43,911 nucleotides of DNA from a virus. Numbering within the stretch: position 1 is the stretch's first letter; each line of letters opens with the position of its first letter. The stretch is from the IMG/VR virus record IMGVR_UViG_3300009702_000039, positions 1 to 43,911 of that record; one strand, 5' to 3'. The position numbers and the translations under genes were made by a program. A model generated the notes under the pieces. The model made no database searches and was not told where the DNA came from. It saw nothing but the letters and a program-made list of their open reading frames with translations. Shown here piece after piece: positions 36,901-43,911 of this stretch.

Positions 36901-39900
36901 TTGGTCATGTCAAAGAAGGAGTCGGATTCCGAGCGGCAGGTGAAGAGAACGCATGGCGTGCTCACTCTGCAATGTTCTCCCCTCTCGCTCGGAAAGCACT
37001 CACCAGTGAAACACGAGGTCAGAACAGCTGGGTGAACTTCGGCCCTTACGGCACACAGAATCGTACAGCGAGCGGTGCTGACACTCATTATGCAGACCAG
37101 AAAATAGGTCTACTTCCTCAATGGGCAATTGATGAAGGCAGGAATGACGCTGTCACACAACTCGGTGATATTGATGTACCGGTCGACGCGAACGGCAACA
37201 TTCGACTCACTCACCACAGTCACACTGAGAACCTGAGTCTCCTCGACCCAAGCAAACATGGCACAGGAATGGCAGGCAGAGAGCGTCAACGGAAGCGAGA
37301 CAATCCGATGGCGTGGGTCGACCGGACCTATTACGGCATTGAAGAGGGCACCGCTGATGATTACAAACCTGAGCCTGAGACCGGCCCGGTAACGTATCAC
37401 ACGTTCATCAACCCGGAATCACTCTACGATGCAACTGCTGACCCTGATGGTCTCAAGAAGAACTCTACCGACTTTGGCGTGTTCGACACAACAGTATATG
37501 AGAAGAACATTCGTGATGCAGGTTACTCAGGCTACTGGGTGAATGACAAACAGCAGGGTCTGGTCGTTGCTGCATTTGATAAGGCACCGGTCAATGGTGT
37601 CATCGGTGATACTACGTACAAGCAGTCGGTACCGCTTCGACGTCAGACACAGACCCTGAGGAACTTTGGCCTTGACCCGACGAAAAAGCACACGACTCGA
37701 GAGGTTGCTGCTGCACTGGAGGCACGTACCCGAAAGAAGTTTGGCAAGATAAAAGAGTCTGACCGGAGTCCTGAAGCATCGAAGAAGATTGCCAAGTGGA
37801 TGGTACAAGAGGTGCTGTTCGAGCTGGAGACCCCTGACCAGTCTGCCACCGGGTGGTACACTGCGAAGTTCCAGAATGCACTGGACACTTTTGCTGAGAG
37901 GTTTCCTGAGCTAAAGGATGACAAGAATGCGAGGGATATGCTCACCCTGTTCATTGCTATCACCAGTGATGGCCAGAAGGTTGTGCCAAACTTCAAACAA
38001 GCAGCTAATATCTATGAAAGGTTCAGGAAAGATGGTTCTCTCGGCTCCAATCGGGAGACCGTTCGCCAAGGGAGCGTTGATTCAAACCTCAAGGTGATTG
38101 GTGACTTATTGCAGACGATGTCAATCAAAGAGTTGCATGATTATCTGCTACACGAGGACACAGTCAGTTCTTTGAGGAGGATGGCCAAGAAGGCCGGGGT
38201 GGAGTTCAAGACTGATTATCAGGCACAGACCAAACTTCCAAGAGCTGCTCTGGTTCTGGGGCCGAAGTTGGGCGCGTTCTATGCCAACCTGATGGGAGAA
38301 CAAGGTTATCTTACCATGGACAGATGGTGGGTGCGCACCTTCAACCGGTATCGTGGTACGATATTACCCAAGGTGGTGGGTACAGCTAATCGGCCCACCG
38401 ATTCAAAAGGTAACAAAATCGGACTGGCCAAGTTCAAAGAGTTGATTGGACAACCTGAACTGAGTGACGATGAGGCACTCAGTTATGTAGCCAAACATCA
38501 CGGCATCTATGAAGCTCGCAAATATAAGAATGGCACTCCAATCGAGAAGTCTGCCAACACGTTGTATAAGGCTGCGTTCTCAGAGATAGCCACCTCCCCT
38601 AATAATGCCAGCGAACGGACATTCATGATTGACACCGTGGAGCGTGCCAGAAAGTCACTGAAGCGTCGAGGTCATGATTTGACCACTGCCGACATTCAAG
38701 CTATACTGTGGTACTACGAAAAACGATTATATGGAGATTTGGGTGCAAGAAAATCGGCAGACGTCAGTTACGAAGAAGCAGCAAAAAGGGCCATCAGTAA
38801 TGATAGACTCGCAGGACAAGATATTCAGTCCAGAGCTGCGGCGACTCCTATTGGCGAAAACATCTACAACCAAGAAGCAGGTGTAATCAAGGGCGAGTAC
38901 AACCCGACCCAGAGGTTGATTAACCTTACAGAAGCATCTGACCTTTCTACATTCTTACACGAGTTCGCCCATTTCGCGTTGGACATGGAGCGCAGGTTCC
39001 CCACGGGTAATCGACTGCAGAGTATCGACAACTGGTACAAGCGTAACGCTGAGTCTGTGGCCAAGGAAGCCGGTTTCAATGACATGAGCATCACCATACT
39101 CGCTAATCATGTCCGCGAGTTCATTGACAACGGTACGACCGGGGATAAACGCACAGACTCAGCTATTGACCGGGCGATACATGAACAGTTTGCCCGGGGC
39201 TTTGAGACTTATCTCATGGAAGGCAAGGCACCGTCGGTCGAGCTTCGTAACGCATTCCGCACATTCGCACGATGGCTTGTTCAAGTGTATCATGCTATCA
39301 AGGGCGACCTGAAGGTGAACCTTGACCCAGAGATGCGTCAAGTCTTCGACCGGATGCTGGCCACTGAGGAACAGATTGCCATGGCCGAAGCTCGCACTCG
39401 TTTCGAGCCGATGTTCACCGATGCGGCGATGGCCGGGGCGACTGAGGAAGAGTATGCAGCTTACCTCGCACGACAGGAAAAAATGAAGGACAAGTCAACT
39501 GAGACCTTGCGTGACAAGATAATTGGTCAGCTCACCCGGCAGACCAAGAAGTGGTGGAAGGAAGAGAAGGCTGACGTCATTGACGAAGAGGTGACCAAGC
39601 TCAAGAGTGAGCGTGTCTATGTCGCCATGAACACATTACGCAATGGTAAAATTAAACTAAATCATGCGGCTGTGAAGGATGCTTATGGTGAAGTTGTTAC
39701 CAACAAGCTCGGTAAAACTCAGCTCCGTATTCCACCGAAACTGGTAGGCATGACCAAGAAGGGCGGCGAGGGTGTTGACCCTGATGAAGCTGCTGCATTC
39801 CTCGGGTACTCCTCTGGTGATGAGATGGTCAAAGAGATTGTTTCTGCGGAGAACATAAACAAACTGGCAGATACCCGGGCTGAAGAGATTATGAAGGAGC

Positions 39901-42692
39901 GTCACGGTGACATCCTGCATGACGGCACCATTATGCAGGAAGCAGATGAAGCTGTTCGTAACGAGGAGCGCGGCAAGCTGATACTGCAGGAGCTGAAGTT
40001 CCTGTCACGTGGCACTAACCAGGCGGCCATTGACCGGCAGACTTTGAAGTCATTGGCTGAGCACGCCATCGGCAAGCAGTCATTCAGAAAGATTAACCCA
40101 GCGCGTTACAGGAAGGCCGAGCTGCGTGCGGCTCAGGAATCAGCAGCTGCTCTTGCCAAGGGTGATAAAGAAGCTGCAGCAGAAGCCAAGCAACGACAGG
40201 CTCTGAATTATTACCTCGGCATGGCCGCGACTGCAGCCAAGAATGATACGATGAAGATTGTTGACCGGATGGCCCGGTACCGGAAGAAACAGGTACAATT
40301 GAACATTGCCAAAGCGGAGAACGGGTACTGGGAGCAGCTGCAGAAGATTCTGTCTCGCTTTGAGTTCCGTAGGAGTGCGACACTGAAGAAGGTCGACGCT
40401 GTGAACCAGGGCCTGGCCGAGTGGGTGAAGGAACGTGTCGAACAGGACGGCGACGGTCTTGTGCTATCTGCTGCCGTATTAGACCAGAGCTACATCACCC
40501 ATTGGAAGAATGTACCTTATTCTGATTTGGTGGGCATCGCTGACTCTGTGAAGAATATCGAGTATGTTGCCAGATACAGCAACAAAATGAACGCTTTGAA
40601 GACCGACTTGGAGTTCAAGGAGCTGGTACAGAAGTGGGTCGGCTCGATGAATGAGAGGGTGAAGAGCGTATTCAAACCTCAGCGCACCAGCACTACGAAG
40701 AAGAAGAGCTATTCCAAGTTCGCAATGGCACAGATGACCAAGATTCCATGGCTGGCCTCATGGCTGGACGGTGGTGAACGCACCGGCATATCGCACGATA
40801 CCCTGGTTCAACCGCTGGTTGATGCTTATGACATGGAAATGAAGATGTGGCATGAGCATGGTGAAGGGGTCATAAACCTAATCAAGAATCGGAGCAAGGC
40901 TGATAAGAGACGTCACGCACGTACCGTGTTCATCCCTGAGATAAAGGACGAGAACAATGATGGCAACCTGCTCGGTCACCAGATAATCGCTGTAGCATTG
41001 AACACCGGCAACCAGAGCAATCTGAAGAAGTTACTGTTGGGCGAAGGATGGGCGAACCCGGAAAACGAATCAGAGATTGATATAAACAATCCCAAGCTAC
41101 AGGCGGTGCTGGCGCACATGACCCAGAGTGACTGGGAACTGGTACAACACATCTGGGATAAGATGGAAGAATTGTACCCGATGTTGGCTGAAGAGCACCG
41201 GCGCACCACCGGCCTCACGCCGCCAAAGATAGAGGCGTCCGAGGTAAATACACCCTTCGGTAAGTTCCGGGGCGGATACTACCCTGTCAAGTATGATTCA
41301 CAGCGGTCTCACCGAGCTGACCTGAACAAAGAGAAACAGGACGCACAAACTGAGTCGATGTTTGGCTCATTCGGCAGCATTCAGGCGTCCGTGAACGCAT
41401 CTGCCACGAGCGAGCGTACAGGTTACTATGGCCCTATCGACCTGAACATGAATGTAATTCCGAACCACTTTCAAGAGACGATTCATTATATCGCCTTCCA
41501 TGACCCGGTGCGCGAAATTAACAAGCTGATAAATAACGCTGAGGTCGCTGCTACAATCAAAGCCAAGTTGGGTGAGGAAGAGTATAAAAGGCTGCGCCCA
41601 TGGCTCAATGACGTGGCTAAGGATGGCCGGGCTGACAAGACAAAGACGATGCTTGGCCCTGTTCTTCAGCAGCTGCTCCTCGGCGTGACGCTCGGGGTGA
41701 TGGGCTTCAAGGTATCGACCGGCCTGATTCAGATTTCCGGTCTGTCCAACACCATTGCCGAAGTTGGGGCTGCTAACACGCTTCATGCTGTCCGCAACAT
41801 TCTTGGCAGCCCCAAGACGATGAATGCTGCGTGGGAGTTCGCCAGAGACAACTCGAAGGTAATGTCTCACCGGATGAAAACCATGGATAGAGAACTGAGG
41901 AACGCGATGCTCCAACTTGAAGGCAAGGCCGGTTGGTTTCCTGCAATGCAAGAAGCATCCATGAAGCATATCGCCTTGGTTCAAACATACATGGTCGACC
42001 TGCCCACGTGGCATGCGGCGTACATCAAGGGCATGAACGAGTGGGGTGACGAAAAGCGTGCGTTCAAATATGCAGACTGGGCGGTGGAGAATGTGCAAGG
42101 TTCTGGTCTCACTCATAACATGGCTGAGGTTATGCGTGGCAGTGCTGAGACCAAGACGTTCACCATGTTCATGACGTTTTATAGTTCATTGTGGAACGCG
42201 ACCCGTGACTTGAAGAAAGGTGCCCACTCATCGACAACTGTTGCCGCAAAACTGATGTTCATGTTCGCCATCCCTGTGCTGCTCGATATGCTGCTGCATG
42301 GTTCGTTCGGTGGCGATGATGACGATGACAAGTCGAACATGGAGAAGTATCTGCTCAATCTGGCTCTCTACCCGACACAGAGTGTTCCATTCCTTCGTGA
42401 TGTAGTGAACGGTGCGCTGGGTGATTACAGTTACAACATCACACCGGTGGCTCAGGTACTGTCATCAGGTCTGCAGAGCAGCAAGACCTTGATTAACTCG
42501 ATGCTTACCGATAAAGAAATCAGTCAGAGACAGGCTCATACCACAGTGAAGAACCTCAGCAAGATTGCGGGAGCTACGTTTGGAATCCCTGGAGTAAATC
42601 AGGCATGGGCTACAGGTGAAGAATTGGATAAGGTGTTGCGTGACGGAGAAGACCTGACCATTAAAGAGTTGCTTTACGGGCCGAAGAGGTGA
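33999..42692 (+). CDS. giant internal virion polyvalent protein, 2897 aa
   Basis: A single open frame of 2897 residues with AAGGAGGG before its ATG. Recognisable parts are: a helical N-terminal third; HDYFGH (965-970) followed by FRAAGEENAWRAHSAMFSPL and WVNFGPYG, a domain I know from phage polyvalent proteins; an ADP-ribosyltransferase-like strand region (TYHTFINPESLYDATADPDG); a GYLTMDRWWVRTF region; a zinc-metalloprotease motif HEFAH (1654-1658); long coiled helices; and near the end a hydrophobic segment (LMFMFAIPVLLDMLLHG) and a DDDDD stretch (about 2773). It is probably ejected with the DNA to act in the envelope or against host defence. Confidence 0.8.
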   Translation: MGIENINWGEVSQIGTGTDTSVGSTSDMTGLVLDEAMKKNPDQMAKVKSLSSKSGLPEPVVEANPDQVERDIHINDINPAKLAKESPHTHALISDYNSATVAYDDTKKLSSLEKLLTPAASAAQGTLGVEESLLRIPSGVESSFTYLSQLLENKTGLPAAADPLRGLETIARGYHLALAPLTDRFRQAQKVLPQIAEPFKRVGLMNQKGEDTLNSAMKGDYGPMLDMLTNPEALSSYAANALPSMIVAMAGGGVFRTTAALEGGSELSSQAQHEADTGKPISAQDKTLAFTQTALVNGLLERYGINLFRRFPIFKKFFKQADEKGIDLNKVTDALESKGVRVKDIIAVGLGEGLTEVAQQFNQNLAEKTTYDPKQSLTSGMLQSFIGGHLAGTVAGSAGYVADKAQRSKYRSELEQLQIDSVNAAATDSKTRARSPETFKQFVKSAAGEQNVYIAAGPVKAYLQEKSPEDVAADPMLKLMSDQIDNASELGADVVVPIEDFATHMAGTEHYDALRAHMTLSQDSVSPYQQQQKTQENADATFINNLVEEANKSASEYVEAQDIYNTHRDQIIDTGRMSPKDASVAAQLYPALITVKAKELGKSVKDTYEMFGLTVRGPQTGVADTLAAHAAGFKFNAPEVASAVDTNGGVTLNRDGSNFTGTTGYIATVRSKNIDNLDNLEQELSSFRNENAKLLGYNNGLVGVFKLSDGRYSLDMNVHTNDRAKAVEIGKKNNQESIYDVANKKTISTGGKSGPGLDLAQAEKMMQDIGGTYDTGTGRGSSLQQTAGTTENSSGNAREEDGSLQGLPRINGAASSEAITNVAEKYMADAGLPYFPPNRFAPVDEERATRIAQAYDDMEHDPADPEVKAAYDALIKETIAQYNAILDAGLNIEFVPEGVEYPYEQNPRMATEDVTDNSHLWVFSTREGFGSDDTFDPVDNPLLQETKFKISGQTALVNDLFRVVHDYFGHVKEGVGFRAAGEENAWRAHSAMFSPLARKALTSETRGQNSWVNFGPYGTQNRTASGADTHYADQKIGLLPQWAIDEGRNDAVTQLGDIDVPVDANGNIRLTHHSHTENLSLLDPSKHGTGMAGRERQRKRDNPMAWVDRTYYGIEEGTADDYKPEPETGPVTYHTFINPESLYDATADPDGLKKNSTDFGVFDTTVYEKNIRDAGYSGYWVNDKQQGLVVAAFDKAPVNGVIGDTTYKQSVPLRRQTQTLRNFGLDPTKKHTTREVAAALEARTRKKFGKIKESDRSPEASKKIAKWMVQEVLFELETPDQSATGWYTAKFQNALDTFAERFPELKDDKNARDMLTLFIAITSDGQKVVPNFKQAANIYERFRKDGSLGSNRETVRQGSVDSNLKVIGDLLQTMSIKELHDYLLHEDTVSSLRRMAKKAGVEFKTDYQAQTKLPRAALVLGPKLGAFYANLMGEQGYLTMDRWWVRTFNRYRGTILPKVVGTANRPTDSKGNKIGLAKFKELIGQPELSDDEALSYVAKHHGIYEARKYKNGTPIEKSANTLYKAAFSEIATSPNNASERTFMIDTVERARKSLKRRGHDLTTADIQAILWYYEKRLYGDLGARKSADVSYEEAAKRAISNDRLAGQDIQSRAAATPIGENIYNQEAGVIKGEYNPTQRLINLTEASDLSTFLHEFAHFALDMERRFPTGNRLQSIDNWYKRNAESVAKEAGFNDMSITILANHVREFIDNGTTGDKRTDSAIDRAIHEQFARGFETYLMEGKAPSVELRNAFRTFARWLVQVYHAIKGDLKVNLDPEMRQVFDRMLATEEQIAMAEARTRFEPMFTDAAMAGATEEEYAAYLARQEKMKDKSTETLRDKIIGQLTRQTKKWWKEEKADVIDEEVTKLKSERVYVAMNTLRNGKIKLNHAAVKDAYGEVVTNKLGKTQLRIPPKLVGMTKKGGEGVDPDEAAAFLGYSSGDEMVKEIVSAENINKLADTRAEEIMKERHGDILHDGTIMQEADEAVRNEERGKLILQELKFLSRGTNQAAIDRQTLKSLAEHAIGKQSFRKINPARYRKAELRAAQESAAALAKGDKEAAAEAKQRQALNYYLGMAATAAKNDTMKIVDRMARYRKKQVQLNIAKAENGYWEQLQKILSRFEFRRSATLKKVDAVNQGLAEWVKERVEQDGDGLVLSAAVLDQSYITHWKNVPYSDLVGIADSVKNIEYVARYSNKMNALKTDLEFKELVQKWVGSMNERVKSVFKPQRTSTTKKKSYSKFAMAQMTKIPWLASWLDGGERTGISHDTLVQPLVDAYDMEMKMWHEHGEGVINLIKNRSKADKRRHARTVFIPEIKDENNDGNLLGHQIIAVALNTGNQSNLKKLLLGEGWANPENESEIDINNPKLQAVLAHMTQSDWELVQHIWDKMEELYPMLAEEHRRTTGLTPPKIEASEVNTPFGKFRGGYYPVKYDSQRSHRADLNKEKQDAQTESMFGSFGSIQASVNASATSERTGYYGPIDLNMNVIPNHFQETIHYIAFHDPVREINKLINNAEVAATIKAKLGEEEYKRLRPWLNDVAKDGRADKTKTMLGPVLQQLLLGVTLGVMGFKVSTGLIQISGLSNTIAEVGAANTLHAVRNILGSPKTMNAAWEFARDNSKVMSHRMKTMDRELRNAMLQLEGKAGWFPAMQEASMKHIALVQTYMVDLPTWHAAYIKGMNEWGDEKRAFKYADWAVENVQGSGLTHNMAEVMRGSAETKTFTMFMTFYSSLWNATRDLKKGAHSSTTVAAKLMFMFAIPVLLDMLLHGSFGGDDDDDKSNMEKYLLNLALYPTQSVPFLRDVVNGALGDYSYNITPVAQVLSSGLQSSKTLINSMLTDKEISQRQAHTTVKNLSKIAGATFGIPGVNQAWATGEELDKVLRDGEDLTIKELLYGPKR

Positions 42693-42723
42693 TATGTTTC
42701 CGCAGGAACTACAGGAGTGAGTC

Positions 42724-42759
42724 ATGAAACCTGAATATAGCTTGTCAACTGAAGCATAA
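42724..42759 (+). CDS. possible 11-codon leader upstream of the tail fibre
   Basis: AGGAG at 42713-42717 lies six bases before ATG 42724, which opens MKPEYSLSTEA and stops at TAA 42757-42759, overlapping the tail fibre ATG by one base. It may merely couple translation into the tail fibre, whose own Shine-Dalgarno is absent. The 66-base gap also holds an 8-codon frame from 42694. Confidence 0.3.
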   Translation: MKPEYSLSTEA

Positions 42760-43911
42760 TGACTGTCATTACTACAGCCATCACTTCCGGGCCATACACT
42801 GGCAATGGCGTTGCGGACACGTTTGCCTTCGGGTTCAGGGCCAAGACCATCAGTCAGATTGACGTATATGAAACCGACACGCTCGGTGCGATAACAAAGC
42901 TCACTCCGACCACTGATTTCACTGTGCCTGTTCTGGGCAATCCTACTGGCGGCGATGTAGTGCGTGTCGCCGGGCCTTTGCCAACAGGTTACACTTGGTA
43001 CATTCGAGCGAATTATATCGAATCACAGGAGACCTCTTTCGCGTCCCAGGGTGCGTTCTTCCCTGCGGTGCATGAGGATGCCTTCGATAAGATTACATTG
43101 ATACTGCAGCAACTGACTGACGTAGACAGCAGGGCACTGCGGGTAGCTGATACTGACTTCACTGTTGACCCGACAAAGCAGTTCATCCCGGCCATTGCCG
43201 ACCGTGCTAATAAAGGGTTGGGTTTTGATGCTAATGGTATACCCATGGCCATACCAATCATTACTCAAGCGATGCTTGATGCTGTTACCAGTGCTGCCAC
43301 GAATGCAGCAGCAAGTGAAACGAATGCAGCAGCAAGTGAAACGAATGCAGCAGCAAGTGCCACGAATGCAGCAGCAAGTGCCACGAATGCAGCAGCAAGT
43401 GCCACGAATGCAGCAGCAAGTGCCACGAATGCAGCAGCCAACAAAGACGCAGCCAGCGGCTATGAATCCCTCATGCCAGCAGGCAAGCAATCGCTTACAC
43501 CTACACATGGACTTGTAGCATCGAATGGTAAAGCAGTGTCACTCCCCACAGACTATGCCTTGCAAACATGGAGCGATGCGCTAACGAGTGGACTATATGC
43601 CGTTACCTTGACAATAGCACAGAATGGATTACCAGCAGGCACATGGTATATTGAAGTATTACGACGTAACGTGGATGCCTCTGGGTCGCAATATCGGTTC
43701 ATTCGTGCAACAGAAATACTGGGAGTAGGTAATAATATATATCAATCTAAAGACCATAATGGAGCTTGGACACCCTTTGTCAAGATAGCCACAGAATCTT
43801 CACAAAACAATTTCACCGCCCGCCAGACATGGCAATTCGGTGCAAACATTGCCTCCGCTTCCACAGTAACGCTAGGCACTGATGGCAATGCTTTCCACCT
43901 AACAGGCACGA
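42759..43911 (+). CDS. tail fibre protein, N-terminal part (truncated by window edge)
   Basis: Open from ATG 42759 to the window end, 384 codons. The first 110 residues (SGPYTGNGVADTFAFGFRAK, YTWYIRANYIESQETSFASQ, GAFFPAVHEDAFDKITLILQ) are the T7 gp17-type N-terminal domain that attaches the fibre to the podophage tail. A run of TNAAASE/A heptapeptides (about 180-227) forms a flexible or coiled stalk. The part after about residue 250 (WSDALTSGLYAVTLTIAQNG, KDHNGAWTPFVKIA) looks like a receptor-binding tail-fibre module. The C-terminus and any chaperone lie outside. Confidence 0.85.
   Translation, partial: MTVITTAITSGPYTGNGVADTFAFGFRAKTISQIDVYETDTLGAITKLTPTTDFTVPVLGNPTGGDVVRVAGPLPTGYTWYIRANYIESQETSFASQGAFFPAVHEDAFDKITLILQQLTDVDSRALRVADTDFTVDPTKQFIPAIADRANKGLGFDANGIPMAIPIITQAMLDAVTSAATNAAASETNAAASETNAAASATNAAASATNAAASATNAAASATNAAANKDAASGYESLMPAGKQSLTPTHGLVASNGKAVSLPTDYALQTWSDALTSGLYAVTLTIAQNGLPAGTWYIEVLRRNVDASGSQYRFIRATEILGVGNNIYQSKDHNGAWTPFVKIATESSQNNFTARQTWQFGANIASASTVTLGTDGNAFHLTGT
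43296..43439 (+). repeat. 21-base tandem repeats in the tail fibre stalk
   Basis: Six full units plus one partial unit of 21 bases, consensus GCCACGAATGCAGCAGCAAG plus T, start at 43296, 43317, 43338, 43359, 43380, 43401 and 43422. Two units begin with GAA instead of GCC. Each encodes (A/E)TNAAAS, so copy number changes keep the frame and alter stalk length. Confidence 0.9.

Noticed and set aside
43296-43439. CRISPR array
   Set aside because: The repeats are contiguous 21-base coding units with no spacers, inside the tail fibre frame.

Overview
The window reads as most of the genome of a tailed double-stranded DNA phage of the podovirus type. The head and tail genes (two-subunit terminase, T7-type head-tail connecting portal, Bbp19-like and Bbp16-like head proteins, gp14-like internal virion protein, one giant internal virion protein) and the replication set (SNF2 helicase, VRR-NUC nuclease, compact family B DNA polymerase, DUF2815, DUF2800, primase-helicase) recall, from memory, the Bordetella BPP-1 / Burkholderia BcepC6B kind of podophage. 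Promoter and Shine-Dalgarno sequences are of proteobacterial type. No integrase, repressor, tRNA gene or CRISPR array was found. Both ends of the window cut through genes, so it is not a complete genome.

Layout. Positions 1-2963 (+) hold the tail of a lysis-type cluster (small membrane and secreted proteins, a holin-like protein) followed by a metallophosphoesterase, a DUF1937-like protein and a dATP/dGTP-diphosphohydrolase-like protein. A 420-base convergent gap full of direct and inverted repeats follows (2964-3383). Positions 19675 down to 3384 (-) form one long early operon behind a consensus sigma-70 promoter (19646-19675): first many tiny genes, then primase-helicase, ribbon-helix-helix protein, DUF2800, DUF2815, DNA polymerase, VRR-NUC and SNF2 helicase. 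A divergent control region of about 950 bases (19676-20632) carries seven exact copies of AGTGTCCGC in both orientations plus several longer repeats. Positions 20633-43911 (+) hold packaging, head, tail, internal virion and tail fibre genes.

Main discovery. In the promoter-proximal 3 kb of the leftward operon, five gene junctions (16491-16554, 17662-17753, 18072-18135, 18957-19020, 19401-19464, all minus strand) contain a sequence that folds as a type II hammerhead self-cleaving ribozyme. Each has the invariant CUGAUGA and GAAA cores and a GUC cleavage triplet; stems I and III change by compensating substitutions while the cores stay fixed. In all five the predicted cut lies exactly 50 nucleotides before the next start codon. 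The array would cut the polycistronic transcript into short mRNAs, each starting with the same leader and Shine-Dalgarno sequence and each ending in a tetraloop hairpin. Type II hammerheads are known from bacterial and phage sequence; a serial array used as gene-by-gene leaders is what I think is unusual.

Other oddities: an in-frame amber codon in the middle of a large tail gene (30047-30049), an apparent -1 frameshift in a small head-region gene (about 28151-28160), a terminase large subunit with a repetitive N-terminal extension containing DnaA-box-like sequence and a C-terminal domain with its own strong internal start, and a 2897-residue internal virion protein with an HEFAH metalloprotease motif.
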